Source: Kiritimatiellia bacterium (lineage in GTDB: Bacteria; Verrucomicrobiota; Kiritimatiellia; RFP12; UBA1067). Taken from it: a DNA stretch of 13,532 nucleotides. This document shows positions 7,499 through 13,532 of the stretch, in pieces. The stretch's first letter is position 1. Every line of letters begins with the position of its first letter. The notes under the pieces were generated by a model. That model did not search any database and was not told the DNA's origin. It worked only from the letters and a program-made list of their open reading frames with translations. The stretch lies in assembly GCA_016303225.1 (NCBI GenBank), contig JAEDMC010000067.1, forward strand, positions 1-13,532. The letters are read 5' to 3'. The translations under genes and the position numbers were made by a program.

Positions 7499-9295
7499 AT
7501 GAACATTGCAGTCATGTGCGCGGCAGTCGCATTGGCCTCTGCGGCCAATGCCGATACCGTCATCAGGGCGAATGCGGACTGGTTGCCGTTCGCCGTCACC
7601 CCCGGAGTGAAGGTCGGGAGCGCGCTCGACTTCTCGAAAGTCTGCGGCGTCGACGCGCCGGCGGGGAAGCACGGACGCGTCGTCATTCGTGACGGACACT
7701 TCGAGTTCGAGCGGCGTCCCGGCGTGCCGCAGCGCTTCTACGGCGTGAACCTCTGCTTCACCGCGAACTTCGTTGACTATCCGGACGCGAAGGCGTTTGC
7801 CGACCGGCTCGCGCATCTCGGCTACAACGCGATTCGCATCCACCACTACGAGCGTACGCTGACGGAGGGAGCGGCGGACGGCACGGCGATCAATCCGAAG
7901 CGGATGCGTCAGCTCGACGGGCTTCTCGCCGCCTGTACGGAAGCGGGGCTCTATGTGACGACGGACCTCTTCGTCTCGCGCAGGGTGCCGTGGCGGACGC
8001 TCGGACAGGACCGTGACGGCGAGGTGCCGATGGACGAGTTCAAGGCGCTCGTGCGGACCAACGAGGCGGCCTATGCGAATCTCGCGACCTTCACCCGCGC
8101 GTTGCTCGGGCACGTCAACGCCTATACGGGCCGCCGTTGGGCGGACGAGCCGGCGCTCGCGTTCCTTGCGCTCGTCAACGAGAACAACATCGGTAATCAC
8201 GGAGGCGTTCCGGAAGGCGCGCCGCGCAAGGCTGCGGCGGATCTCGAACGCGCGTTTTACGCGCGGATGGAACGGCTGCTTCATCAGGAGATCGGCACGA
8301 AGGCGCTCTTGACGGACATGAACGGCTGGCAGAACTATGACGAGTACCGCGCTTGCCGGAAGGACTACGACTATGTCGACAATCACTTCTACGTCGACCA
8401 TCCGAAGTTCCTCGAAAAGCCCTGGCGGTTGCCGTCGAGCTGTCCGAACGCGAATCCGCTCAAGGGGAATCCGGGCGGGGCTCCATGGGCCGGGCGGATC
8501 CGCGAGTCCGGCAAGCCGTTCACGATTACGGAATGGAATTATTCGGGTCCCGGACGCTATCGCGGCGTCGGCGGAATCTTCACGGGCGCCTGGGCGGCGC
8601 GCGAGGGCTGGGACGGGCTCTGGCGCTTTGCGTGGAGTCACAGCGACAAGGGCGTGCTGCGTCCGGAGACGTGTCCGATCGGTTACTTCGACATGGCGGG
8701 CGATCCGCTGTCGCTCGCGTCGGAACGCGCGACGATGTGTCTCTTCCTGCGCGGCGATTTGGCGACAGGCGACGCGGAGGCGATGAAGGTCGACACCAAG
8801 GAGGGTTCGCTGACGCTGGTGACGCCGCGGACGGCGGGCGGGTTTGCGGAGCGCGGCACGATCCGCGCGGGTGCGCTGACGGTCGAGATCCGCGAGACGC
8901 CTGCGACGGTCTGGGCGAGTGCGGTGGACGGCAAGCCGATTGTCGATTCGTCCCGCATCCTGCTGACGCACCTCACGGACGTGCAGAATACGGGCATCCG
9001 GTATGCGGACGATTCGCTCAAGGTGTTGCGCGAGTGGGGCGGGTTGCCGCACCTGATGCGCCGCGGGCGGGCGGAGATCCGTCTGGAGACGAAGGGTACG
9101 AAGGTCTATGCGCTCCGGTCGGACGGTGAACGCTGCGGCGAGGTCCCCGTCCGTCGCGAAGGCGCATGCCTCGTCTTTACGGCGGAAACCGGTCGCGCGT
9201 CCGGCACGGCGACCTATCTCTATGAAATCGCGGTTGAGGCTGGGGCGAACGAGAAAGGCCCAGATGCTCAATCGCCCAGACGCCCGGCTACCTGA
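7499..9295 (+). CDS. Exported clan GH-A glycoside hydrolase (GH5-like TIM barrel)
   Basis: A 598-residue protein with a short signal peptide at about 1-18 (ANA|DT), unusual in having no Lys or Arg before the hydrophobic core. The (beta/alpha)8 barrel runs over about 70-400: FYGVNL (strand 1), LGYNAIRIHHYE (strand 2), LALVNENNI with Glu228 as the likely acid/base, a VDNHFYVDHP segment (strand 6), FTITEWN with Glu345 as the likely nucleophile (strand 7) and GLWRFAWSHSD (strand 8). This is the retaining clan GH-A layout, nearest GH5 ('cellulase family'), though the exact family and substrate cannot be told by eye. About 410-585 is a beta-rich C-terminal domain. The last 11 or so residues (PDAQSPRRPAT) come from a degenerate DNA repeat rather than from the fold. 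It is the third gene of the exported-protein operon, 95 bp after the DUF4838 gene. Confidence 0.82.
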   Translation: MNIAVMCAAVALASAANADTVIRANADWLPFAVTPGVKVGSALDFSKVCGVDAPAGKHGRVVIRDGHFEFERRPGVPQRFYGVNLCFTANFVDYPDAKAFADRLAHLGYNAIRIHHYERTLTEGAADGTAINPKRMRQLDGLLAACTEAGLYVTTDLFVSRRVPWRTLGQDRDGEVPMDEFKALVRTNEAAYANLATFTRALLGHVNAYTGRRWADEPALAFLALVNENNIGNHGGVPEGAPRKAAADLERAFYARMERLLHQEIGTKALLTDMNGWQNYDEYRACRKDYDYVDNHFYVDHPKFLEKPWRLPSSCPNANPLKGNPGGAPWAGRIRESGKPFTITEWNYSGPGRYRGVGGIFTGAWAAREGWDGLWRFAWSHSDKGVLRPETCPIGYFDMAGDPLSLASERATMCLFLRGDLATGDAEAMKVDTKEGSLTLVTPRTAGGFAERGTIRAGALTVEIRETPATVWASAVDGKPIVDSSRILLTHLTDVQNTGIRYADDSLKVLREWGGLPHLMRRGRAEIRLETKGTKVYALRSDGERCGEVPVRREGACLVFTAETGRASGTATYLYEIAVEAGANEKGPDAQSPRRPAT

Positions 9296-9307
9296 TGCCC
9301 GACTGCC
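9261..9307 (+). repeat. Degenerate octamer array across the glycosidase stop codon
   Basis: Six units in a row, five of 8 bp and one of 7 bp: CAGATGCT, then CAATCGCC, then CAGACGCC at 9277-9284, then CGGCTACC, then TGATGCC, then CGACTGCC at 9300-9307. They share a loose CNRNYGCC pattern. The array encodes the last residues of the glycosidase, contains its TGA (9293-9295), and ends exactly where the -35 box of the next promoter begins. The units are too diverged for certainty, but the 8-bp period matches the clearer array inside rfbB. Confidence 0.5.
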
Positions 9308-9336
9308 TTGTGCAGGGTTTCTTGTTATGATATAAT
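9308..9336 (+). promoter_or_regulatory. Promoter of the GT-C/TPR-rfbB unit
   Basis: TTGTGC at 9308-9313, a 17-bp spacer and a perfect TATAAT at 9331-9336 preceded by TGA (extended -10). The start is expected near 9343, about 47 nt before the ATG at 9390. The surrounding stretch 9321-9360 is clearly AT-richer than the genes on either side. Confidence 0.7.
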
Positions 9337-9389
9337 TTAAAGTTTTCAAGTTATGAGAGTTGTCAAGCAAGAGGGAAAGAACTTCGTCC

Positions 9390-11654
9390 ATGTGTGACAT
9401 GATGAATGATCGCTGGCAGATCGGTATTCGGGATTTCGCGCTGGCGATAATGGCGGGCGCGATCGCGTTCTTCGCCGTGCAGATCTGGGGTGTGCCGGGC
9501 GTGGATCCGTCGATGTGGGACGAGATTGCGGCGGTTTCGGGCGTGCGTCCGCCGTGCGGGATATTCCCCGGCCTGTGGCGTCTCCTGACGGGATGGATGT
9601 TCTGGCTCTTCGGGACGAGCGCGGCCATCGCCATTCTCAAGTTCGTTGGTTCGGTCGGCGCGGGGCTCTGCACGATGCTTGTCTGCCTCATAGCGCGGCA
9701 GGTGCTGGCGTTGCTGATCCGGACCTCTCATCCGTTCCCGGTCTGGTACCGTCGAATCGCGCCGTTCTTTGCTTTTCTCGGTGCGTTTTTCTTCGGCATC
9801 GGCGAGCCGCTCGCGAACGCGGCGCAGATCTTCACGCCGGACCTCCTTCGCCTCCTGATGCTGCTCGCGTCCGTCCATCTCTCCTTGCGCTGGCTTGTGG
9901 GCGGCGGTCGCTGGCGCCTCTTCCCGGCGATGGTCATCATGGGGCTCTTGGCGTCGGAGACGGCGTTCGGGTTCGCGTTGCCGTTTGTGCTGGTCAGATC
10001 GTATATGGGCATCTGGTGGTGCGTGATGGACGGACTTTTCCCGAAGCCAGAAAAGCTGGCGGAACCGTTCGAGCTGCCCAAGTGGCGCATGTTCTTCCTG
10101 TTTCTTGGCGGACTGGGGTTTGGTATCTGGCTGAACGGCGCGCAGTTCATCTTTCTGGGCGGTGCCGAGGCGAACGGATGGTCGACGGCGGACGTCTATT
10201 TCCGCTACGCAACCGGCTATTGGTACACGATCCGCCATGCGGCTTCGCTGATCGGCTGGGTGCTTGGCCTTGGATTCTGCGTTTTCCCGCTTGTGCTGGG
10301 AATCTGCCTTTTCCCGACGCTGGCGCGCGATGACCGTCCGATGCCGTTCGCCTGCGGCGCGCCGATGTTCTTCATCGGCATCCTGGCGTTGATGCAGACC
10401 GGCGTCATCCCCGTGACGCGATTCTGGTCGTTCTCCTCCGTAGAGGTGTACAGCGGCTTTCTGCTGGCCTTCTTCAACTTCTGCGCGATGGTGACGGTGT
10501 CCCTGTTCGGCGCGGCGTTTGCGTTCGAATGCCAGCGCACCTATCTCAATGCCGATGAAGAACTGCCGGTTCAGCCGCCCGGGCTGGCTTTGAGGGGCCT
10601 TGCGCCGTTTATCGGGCTTGTCCTTGCCGTGGCGGCTGTCTTTTCCGTTCCCAATCCGGTCGAGACCGAGATGCAGAGCATCGTGGACGCGGCGATCGAG
10701 GAGACGGTCAGGGAATGCGAGAACGTCAAATGGCTTTTCACCGACGGACGTCTCGACGCGGGTGTCGAGCTTGAGGCGAAACGCCAGGGCAAGGAGCTCA
10801 AGACGCTTAACATGATGTCTGGCGCCAGCAAATGGGAAGTCAACGTGCGCTGCCGTGGCTTTGAGCCCGGAAGCCCAGACTACACGGCGGCCGCGACCGG
10901 CATCCCGTCGCTGCTGCGCATCTGGGCGGGCGAGAAGGTGAACGGCATGGACGGCGTCGGACTTCAGCTCGGGTTTGAGTTCTGGAAGCGCGAGCAGAAG
11001 ACCTTGCCGAAAGCGTCTGGCATGGTTGCCATTGAGAAGGGGTTGGACGATGCGACGGCCGAGCAGGGCATTCAGCGCGCAAAGGCGATTGCGGATCGCA
11101 TCCTCGCGATTGCGGACAAGGCGGCGAAGGCCAATCCGTCCCCCGCGCTCGCAAGCGCGTTCTCGGCTGTGAACTGGCTCATTTCGCGCTTTGCTCGCCT
11201 TCGCAACGAAGTCGATGTTGCCAAGGGGCTCGACCGGGCCAACACGGATCTCCAGAGGATGCTTTTGGCCGTCGAGATCGAGCGTCAGCGCACCTTTATG
11301 CATTTGACTCCGCTCGAAGGCCTCGAGATTGCCCTTCGCCGTGCGAATTATGCCGAGGCGCGGCGCTATGCCGCGGCGGTCATGCAGAACGATCCGGACG
11401 ATCCGCAGGCAAACTTCGCGATGGGCATGGACGCACTCATGAACAAGAAGTATGAGGAAGCACAGCGTTATCTGGAGAAGGTCCTCAAGCGGCGTCCCAA
11501 GGAGCCGGCCGTACTCAACAATCTGTCGATCGTCTGCCGCAAGCAACGCAAGTACAAGGAGGCGGAGGATTACGCCCGTCGCGCGGTCGACGTTCTTCCC
11601 GGTTCGCCGGAGGTCCAAGGCACGCTCAAAGATGCGCTCGAGAAGGCTCCGTAA
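9390..11654 (+). CDS. Multi-spanning GT-C-like membrane protein with C-terminal TPR repeats
   Basis: A 754-residue integral membrane protein. About ten hydrophobic segments fill residues 14-420. The first loop carries WDE (Asp44, Glu45) followed by a Gly-Val-Arg-Pro-Pro-Cys-Gly stretch (51-57), resembling the acidic motif and HPPG-type motif of DUF2723/GT-C enzymes that transfer sugars from lipid-linked donors. About 420-640 is a soluble region I do not recognise. Residues 640-754 hold three TPR motifs (for example LMNKKYEEAQRYLEKVLKRRP at about 682-702). The role is inferred: glycan transfer or protein O-glycosylation at the inner membrane, with TPRs for partner binding. The rfbB gene starts one base after the stop, which supports a sugar-related role. 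An alternative TTG start at 9360 would add ten residues; ATG 9390 fits the promoter and GGGAAAGA (9373-9380) better. The GT-C match is a pattern judgement. Confidence 0.65.
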   Translation: MCDMMNDRWQIGIRDFALAIMAGAIAFFAVQIWGVPGVDPSMWDEIAAVSGVRPPCGIFPGLWRLLTGWMFWLFGTSAAIAILKFVGSVGAGLCTMLVCLIARQVLALLIRTSHPFPVWYRRIAPFFAFLGAFFFGIGEPLANAAQIFTPDLLRLLMLLASVHLSLRWLVGGGRWRLFPAMVIMGLLASETAFGFALPFVLVRSYMGIWWCVMDGLFPKPEKLAEPFELPKWRMFFLFLGGLGFGIWLNGAQFIFLGGAEANGWSTADVYFRYATGYWYTIRHAASLIGWVLGLGFCVFPLVLGICLFPTLARDDRPMPFACGAPMFFIGILALMQTGVIPVTRFWSFSSVEVYSGFLLAFFNFCAMVTVSLFGAAFAFECQRTYLNADEELPVQPPGLALRGLAPFIGLVLAVAAVFSVPNPVETEMQSIVDAAIEETVRECENVKWLFTDGRLDAGVELEAKRQGKELKTLNMMSGASKWEVNVRCRGFEPGSPDYTAAATGIPSLLRIWAGEKVNGMDGVGLQLGFEFWKREQKTLPKASGMVAIEKGLDDATAEQGIQRAKAIADRILAIADKAAKANPSPALASAFSAVNWLISRFARLRNEVDVAKGLDRANTDLQRMLLAVEIERQRTFMHLTPLEGLEIALRRANYAEARRYAAAVMQNDPDDPQANFAMGMDALMNKKYEEAQRYLEKVLKRRPKEPAVLNNLSIVCRKQRKYKEAEDYARRAVDVLPGSPEVQGTLKDALEKAP

Positions 11655-11655
11655 A

Positions 11656-12783
11656 ATGAAAAATAAACGGTGTATTGTTACTGGTGGTTGCGGTTTTATC
11701 GGATCGGCGCTCGTGCGGCATCTCGTGAAAAACGAGGGGGCGACCGTGTTGGTCATCGACAAGCTCACCTATGCGGGCGTGCCCGAGTCGCTGAAGGAGG
11801 CCGGTCTGGATCCGAGTTGGAGAGAGCAGTTGGCGAAGGGTGGGTCGGTTTCATTCTCCAACTCCAGCCCGAACCTCCAACTCCAGATTGCCGACATCTG
11901 CGATCAGGAGGCGATGGACGCCGCGTTCGAACAGTTCAAGCCGGACACAATCTTTCACCTGGCCGCCGAGTCGCATGTCGATCGCTCGATTGACGGTCCG
12001 GGTGAGTTCGTGCGGACGAATGTCGTCGGCACGGCGACGCTCCTACAGGCAGCGCTGAAGTATTGGAAAAAGAACCCTTCGTTCGTTTTTCAGCACATTT
12101 CGACGGACGAGGTCTATGGCACGCTGGGCGAGACCGGCTTCTTCACGGAGAAGACGCCGTATTCTCCGCATTCCCCGTACTCGGCCTCCAAGGCGTCGTC
12201 CGACCACCTGGTCCGCGCCTGGCACGACACCTACGGGCTGCCGATTCGCATCACGAACTGCTCGAACAACTACGGTCCGTATCACTTCCCCGAGAAGCTC
12301 ATTCCGCTCATCATCCTCAACTGCCTGGACGGCAAGCCCCTGCCGGTCTACGGCAAGGGCGCGAACGTGCGCGACTGGCTGTATGTCGAGGATCACGTCA
12401 AGGCCCTGTGCCTTGTGAACGAGAAGGGTAAGGACGGCGAGACCTACAACGTCGGCGGACACAACGAGCGCACGAATCTCGAAGTCGCCCAGACCATCTG
12501 CTCAATCCTGGACGAGCTCATCGTAAAAAAACCGCTTAATCGCTTAACCGCACAACCGCTTAACCGCTTCGAAGAGCTGATCACCTACGTCACCGACCGT
12601 CCGGGGCACGATCTCCGTTACGCGATCGATCCGTCGAAGCTGATGAACGAACTCGGCTGGAAGCCGGAGGAGAACTTCGAGACGGGCATTCGCAAGACGG
12701 TGCAGTGGTATCTCGACAACGAATGGTGGTGGGGGCCGATCCATCGCAACCGATATGCCGGTCAGCGCCTCGGCAAGGCGTAA
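11656..12783 (+). CDS. rfbB: dTDP-glucose 4,6-dehydratase
   Basis: A 375-residue extended short-chain dehydrogenase that converts dTDP-glucose to dTDP-4-keto-6-deoxyglucose, the second step of dTDP-rhamnose and related deoxysugar synthesis in the cytoplasm. The NAD-binding motif is GGCGFIG (10-16). The catalytic set is STDE (149-152) with Tyr175 and Lys179 in YSASK. Other family marks are LAAESHVDRSI, NNYGPYHFPEKLIPL, RDWLYVEDH and DRPGHDLRYAID. The start ATG is one base after the upstream stop, with AGAAGG nine bases before it, inside the previous gene. A longer in-frame extension to 11452 would overlap that gene by 200 bp and is not credible. The protein is somewhat longer than the usual 350-360 residues because two loops (about 60-77 and 290-305) are made from short DNA repeats. 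No rfbA, rfbC or rfbD is next to it. Confidence 0.93.
   Translation: MKNKRCIVTGGCGFIGSALVRHLVKNEGATVLVIDKLTYAGVPESLKEAGLDPSWREQLAKGGSVSFSNSSPNLQLQIADICDQEAMDAAFEQFKPDTIFHLAAESHVDRSIDGPGEFVRTNVVGTATLLQAALKYWKKNPSFVFQHISTDEVYGTLGETGFFTEKTPYSPHSPYSASKASSDHLVRAWHDTYGLPIRITNCSNNYGPYHFPEKLIPLIILNCLDGKPLPVYGKGANVRDWLYVEDHVKALCLVNEKGKDGETYNVGGHNERTNLEVAQTICSILDELIVKKPLNRLTAQPLNRFEELITYVTDRPGHDLRYAIDPSKLMNELGWKPEENFETGIRKTVQWYLDNEWWWGPIHRNRYAGQRLGKA
11856..11886 (+). repeat. 12-bp direct repeat within rfbB, read in two frames
   Basis: CTCCAACTCCAG occurs at 11856-11867 and again, identically, at 11875-11886, 19 bp apart. Since 19 is not a multiple of three, the copies are read in different frames: the first gives S-N-S-S and the second gives L-Q-L-Q. 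The stretch falls between the LTYAG and ADICD motifs, where typical RfbB proteins have a loop about 18 residues shorter. Confidence 0.85.
12531..12570 (+). repeat. Five tandem octamers within rfbB
   Basis: Forty bases divide exactly into five 8-bp units of the ACCGCTTA type. Units 1 and 4 are identical, unit 2 has T at its second base, unit 3 ends CACA, and unit 5 ends in C. The period is not a multiple of three, so one full cycle takes 24 bp, giving PLNRLTAQ then PLNRF at residues 293-305. The site is the variable loop between the LDEL helix and the ELITYV strand of RfbB. Confidence 0.9.
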
Positions 12784-12787
12784 AATT

Positions 12788-12796
12788 TGCTATAAT
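12788..12796 (+). promoter_or_regulatory. Extended -10 promoter of guaA
   Basis: TGC-TATAAT lies directly after the rfbB stop codon. No good -35 box is found 16-18 bp upstream, so it would depend on the extended -10. The expected start is near 12803, with a leader of about 30 nt. AAGGA (12820-12824) lies seven bases before the ATG at 12832. Confidence 0.6.
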
Positions 12797-12831
12797 ATCC
12801 CGAATCATTTAACCACGAAAAGGAACCGGGT

Positions 12832-13532
12832 ATGACACAGGCAGAAAAGGAACGCCTCGCGAAGGTCGGCAAGACCTTCAACGCCAAGGCCTACATCAAG
12901 AACGAAATCGAAGCCATCCGCAAGCAGGTTGGCGACAAGAAGGTGTTGCTCGCGATGAGCGGCGGCGTGGACTCAAGCGTCTGTGCGGTTCTCCTCCAGA
13001 AGGCGATCGGCAAGCAGCTCGTCTGCGTGTTCGTCGATCACGGCTGCATGCGCCTCAACGAGGCGAAGGAAGTGAAGAAGGTCTTCAAGGGCAAGTTCGG
13101 CATCAACCTGATCGCGCTGGACTGCGAGAAGCGCTTCCTTGACAAGGCGAAGGGCGTCACGGATCCGGAGACGAAGCGCAAGATCATCGGCGGCGAGTTC
13201 GTCAACGTTTTCGCCGACACCGCGCGCGACCTCAAGAAGAAGTATGGCGACATCGAGTTCCTCGGCCAGGGCACGATCTTCCCCGACATCATGGAGTCGG
13301 GCGTCGGCGGCCACAAGGCCGTGAAGGCCCACCACAACGTGGGAGGTCTGCCGAAGGACATCATCTTCAAGGGGCTCGTCGAGCCCGTGAAGTACCTCTA
13401 CAAGGACGAGGTTCGCAAGGTCGGCAAGCTTCTTGGCATCCCCGAGGAGATGGTCATGCGCCAGCCGTTCCCGGGGCCGGGTCTCGCGGTCCGCTGCATC
13501 GGCGAGCTCACCAAGGAGAAGCTCGACATCCT
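12832..13532 (+). CDS. guaA: GMP synthase ATP-pyrophosphatase subunit (partial, runs off right edge)
   Basis: The first 233 codons of a GMP synthase ATP-PPase. It activates XMP with ATP and aminates it to GMP, the last step of guanine nucleotide synthesis. The PP-loop motif is SGGVDSS (43-49), followed by VFVDHGCMRLNE, KRKIIGGEF, GQGTIFPDIMESG, HHNVGGLP (167-174) and FPGPGLAVR (213-221). In usual bacterial GuaA a glutaminase domain of about 200 residues comes first. Here the protein begins with only a 42-residue helical lead before the PP-loop, and the gene has its own promoter and ribosome binding site, so it looks like the two-subunit type known from archaea (GuaAb). The glutaminase partner is not in this window. 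The C-terminal dimerisation part is beyond the edge. Confidence 0.92.
   Translation, partial: MTQAEKERLAKVGKTFNAKAYIKNEIEAIRKQVGDKKVLLAMSGGVDSSVCAVLLQKAIGKQLVCVFVDHGCMRLNEAKEVKKVFKGKFGINLIALDCEKRFLDKAKGVTDPETKRKIIGGEFVNVFADTARDLKKKYGDIEFLGQGTIFPDIMESGVGGHKAVKAHHNVGGLPKDIIFKGLVEPVKYLYKDEVRKVGKLLGIPEEMVMRQPFPGPGLAVRCIGELTKEKLDI

Noticed and set aside
9303..9315. Possible terminator hairpin (CTGC, five-base loop, GCAG)
   Set aside because: Only four base pairs, a short broken T-run after it, and it overlaps the -35 box of the next promoter.
7463..9691. Minus-strand open frame of 742 codons
   Set aside because: It covers the glycosidase gene, a promoter and the start of the GT-C-like gene in antisense. 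Low-complexity Arg-rich translation and no recognisable fold.
11452..11655. N-terminal extension of RfbB by 68 codons
   Set aside because: It would overlap the TPR-coding end of the upstream gene, encodes an Arg/Ser-rich stretch unlike any RfbB, and the ATG at 11656 directly precedes the NAD-binding strand.
9363..11768. Minus-strand open frame of 801 codons
   Set aside because: Antisense shadow of the membrane protein gene; the translation is rich in Arg, His and Gln with no motif, while the + strand shows clear membrane segments and TPRs.
1..13532. CRISPR array, tRNA, rRNA, insertion sequence or phage genes
   Set aside because: No spaced identical repeats of CRISPR type, no tRNA cloverleaf or rRNA-like stretch noticed, and no transposase, integrase or phage structural motif in any plausible gene.

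Overview
The window looks like a piece of chromosome from a GC-rich, Gram-negative, gut-type bacterium of the Verrucomicrobiota/Kiritimatiellota/Lentisphaerota (PVC) group. This assignment is an inference. It rests on the gene content (large secreted parallel beta-helix/PKD proteins, a DUF4838 protein, a secreted clan-A glycosidase and a membrane GT-C/TPR protein) and on strong GC codon bias. No marker gene here settles the taxonomy. All recognised genes are on the + strand. The long minus-strand reading frames are shadows of that codon bias.

Layout. (1) Positions 1-170: no convincing gene, then a good sigma70-type promoter (TTGACG, 18-bp spacer, TGC-TATACT) and a short leader. (2) 171-9295: a probable three-gene operon for exported carbohydrate-active proteins. 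It holds a 1490-residue protein with three beta-helix modules separated by two PKD-like domains, a 914-residue DUF4838 protein with CBM9-like and ThuA/amidotransferase-like C-terminal domains, and a 598-residue GH5-like TIM-barrel glycosidase. (3) 9308-12783: a second promoter and a two-gene unit, made of a multi-spanning GT-C-like membrane protein with a C-terminal TPR tail and then, after one base, dTDP-glucose 4,6-dehydratase (rfbB). (4) 12788-end: a third promoter (extended -10) and a GMP synthase ATP-pyrophosphatase gene that starts without the usual glutaminase domain and runs off the window.

How they may work together. The first operon looks like a small extracellular or periplasmic polysaccharide-processing set: the beta-helix protein would bind or cut a polymer and the two enzymes would trim glycans. 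The second unit fits assembly of deoxysugar-containing surface glycan: RfbB makes dTDP-4-keto-6-deoxyglucose and the GT-C-like protein may transfer sugars from a lipid carrier. guaA is purine housekeeping.

The most unusual signal is at DNA level. Short tandem repeats sit inside or at the ends of coding regions: five octamers in a surface-loop segment of rfbB, a 12-bp direct repeat read in two different frames in another rfbB loop, and a degenerate octamer array that runs through the stop codon of the glycosidase gene. Because the repeat lengths are not multiples of three and the copies are read in different frames, they look like inserted or expanded DNA elements tolerated by the proteins rather than protein repeats. 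Also notable are a Cys/Asn ladder that changes register in the third beta-helix, a 21-bp in-frame duplication, and the stand-alone GMP synthase ATPase subunit.
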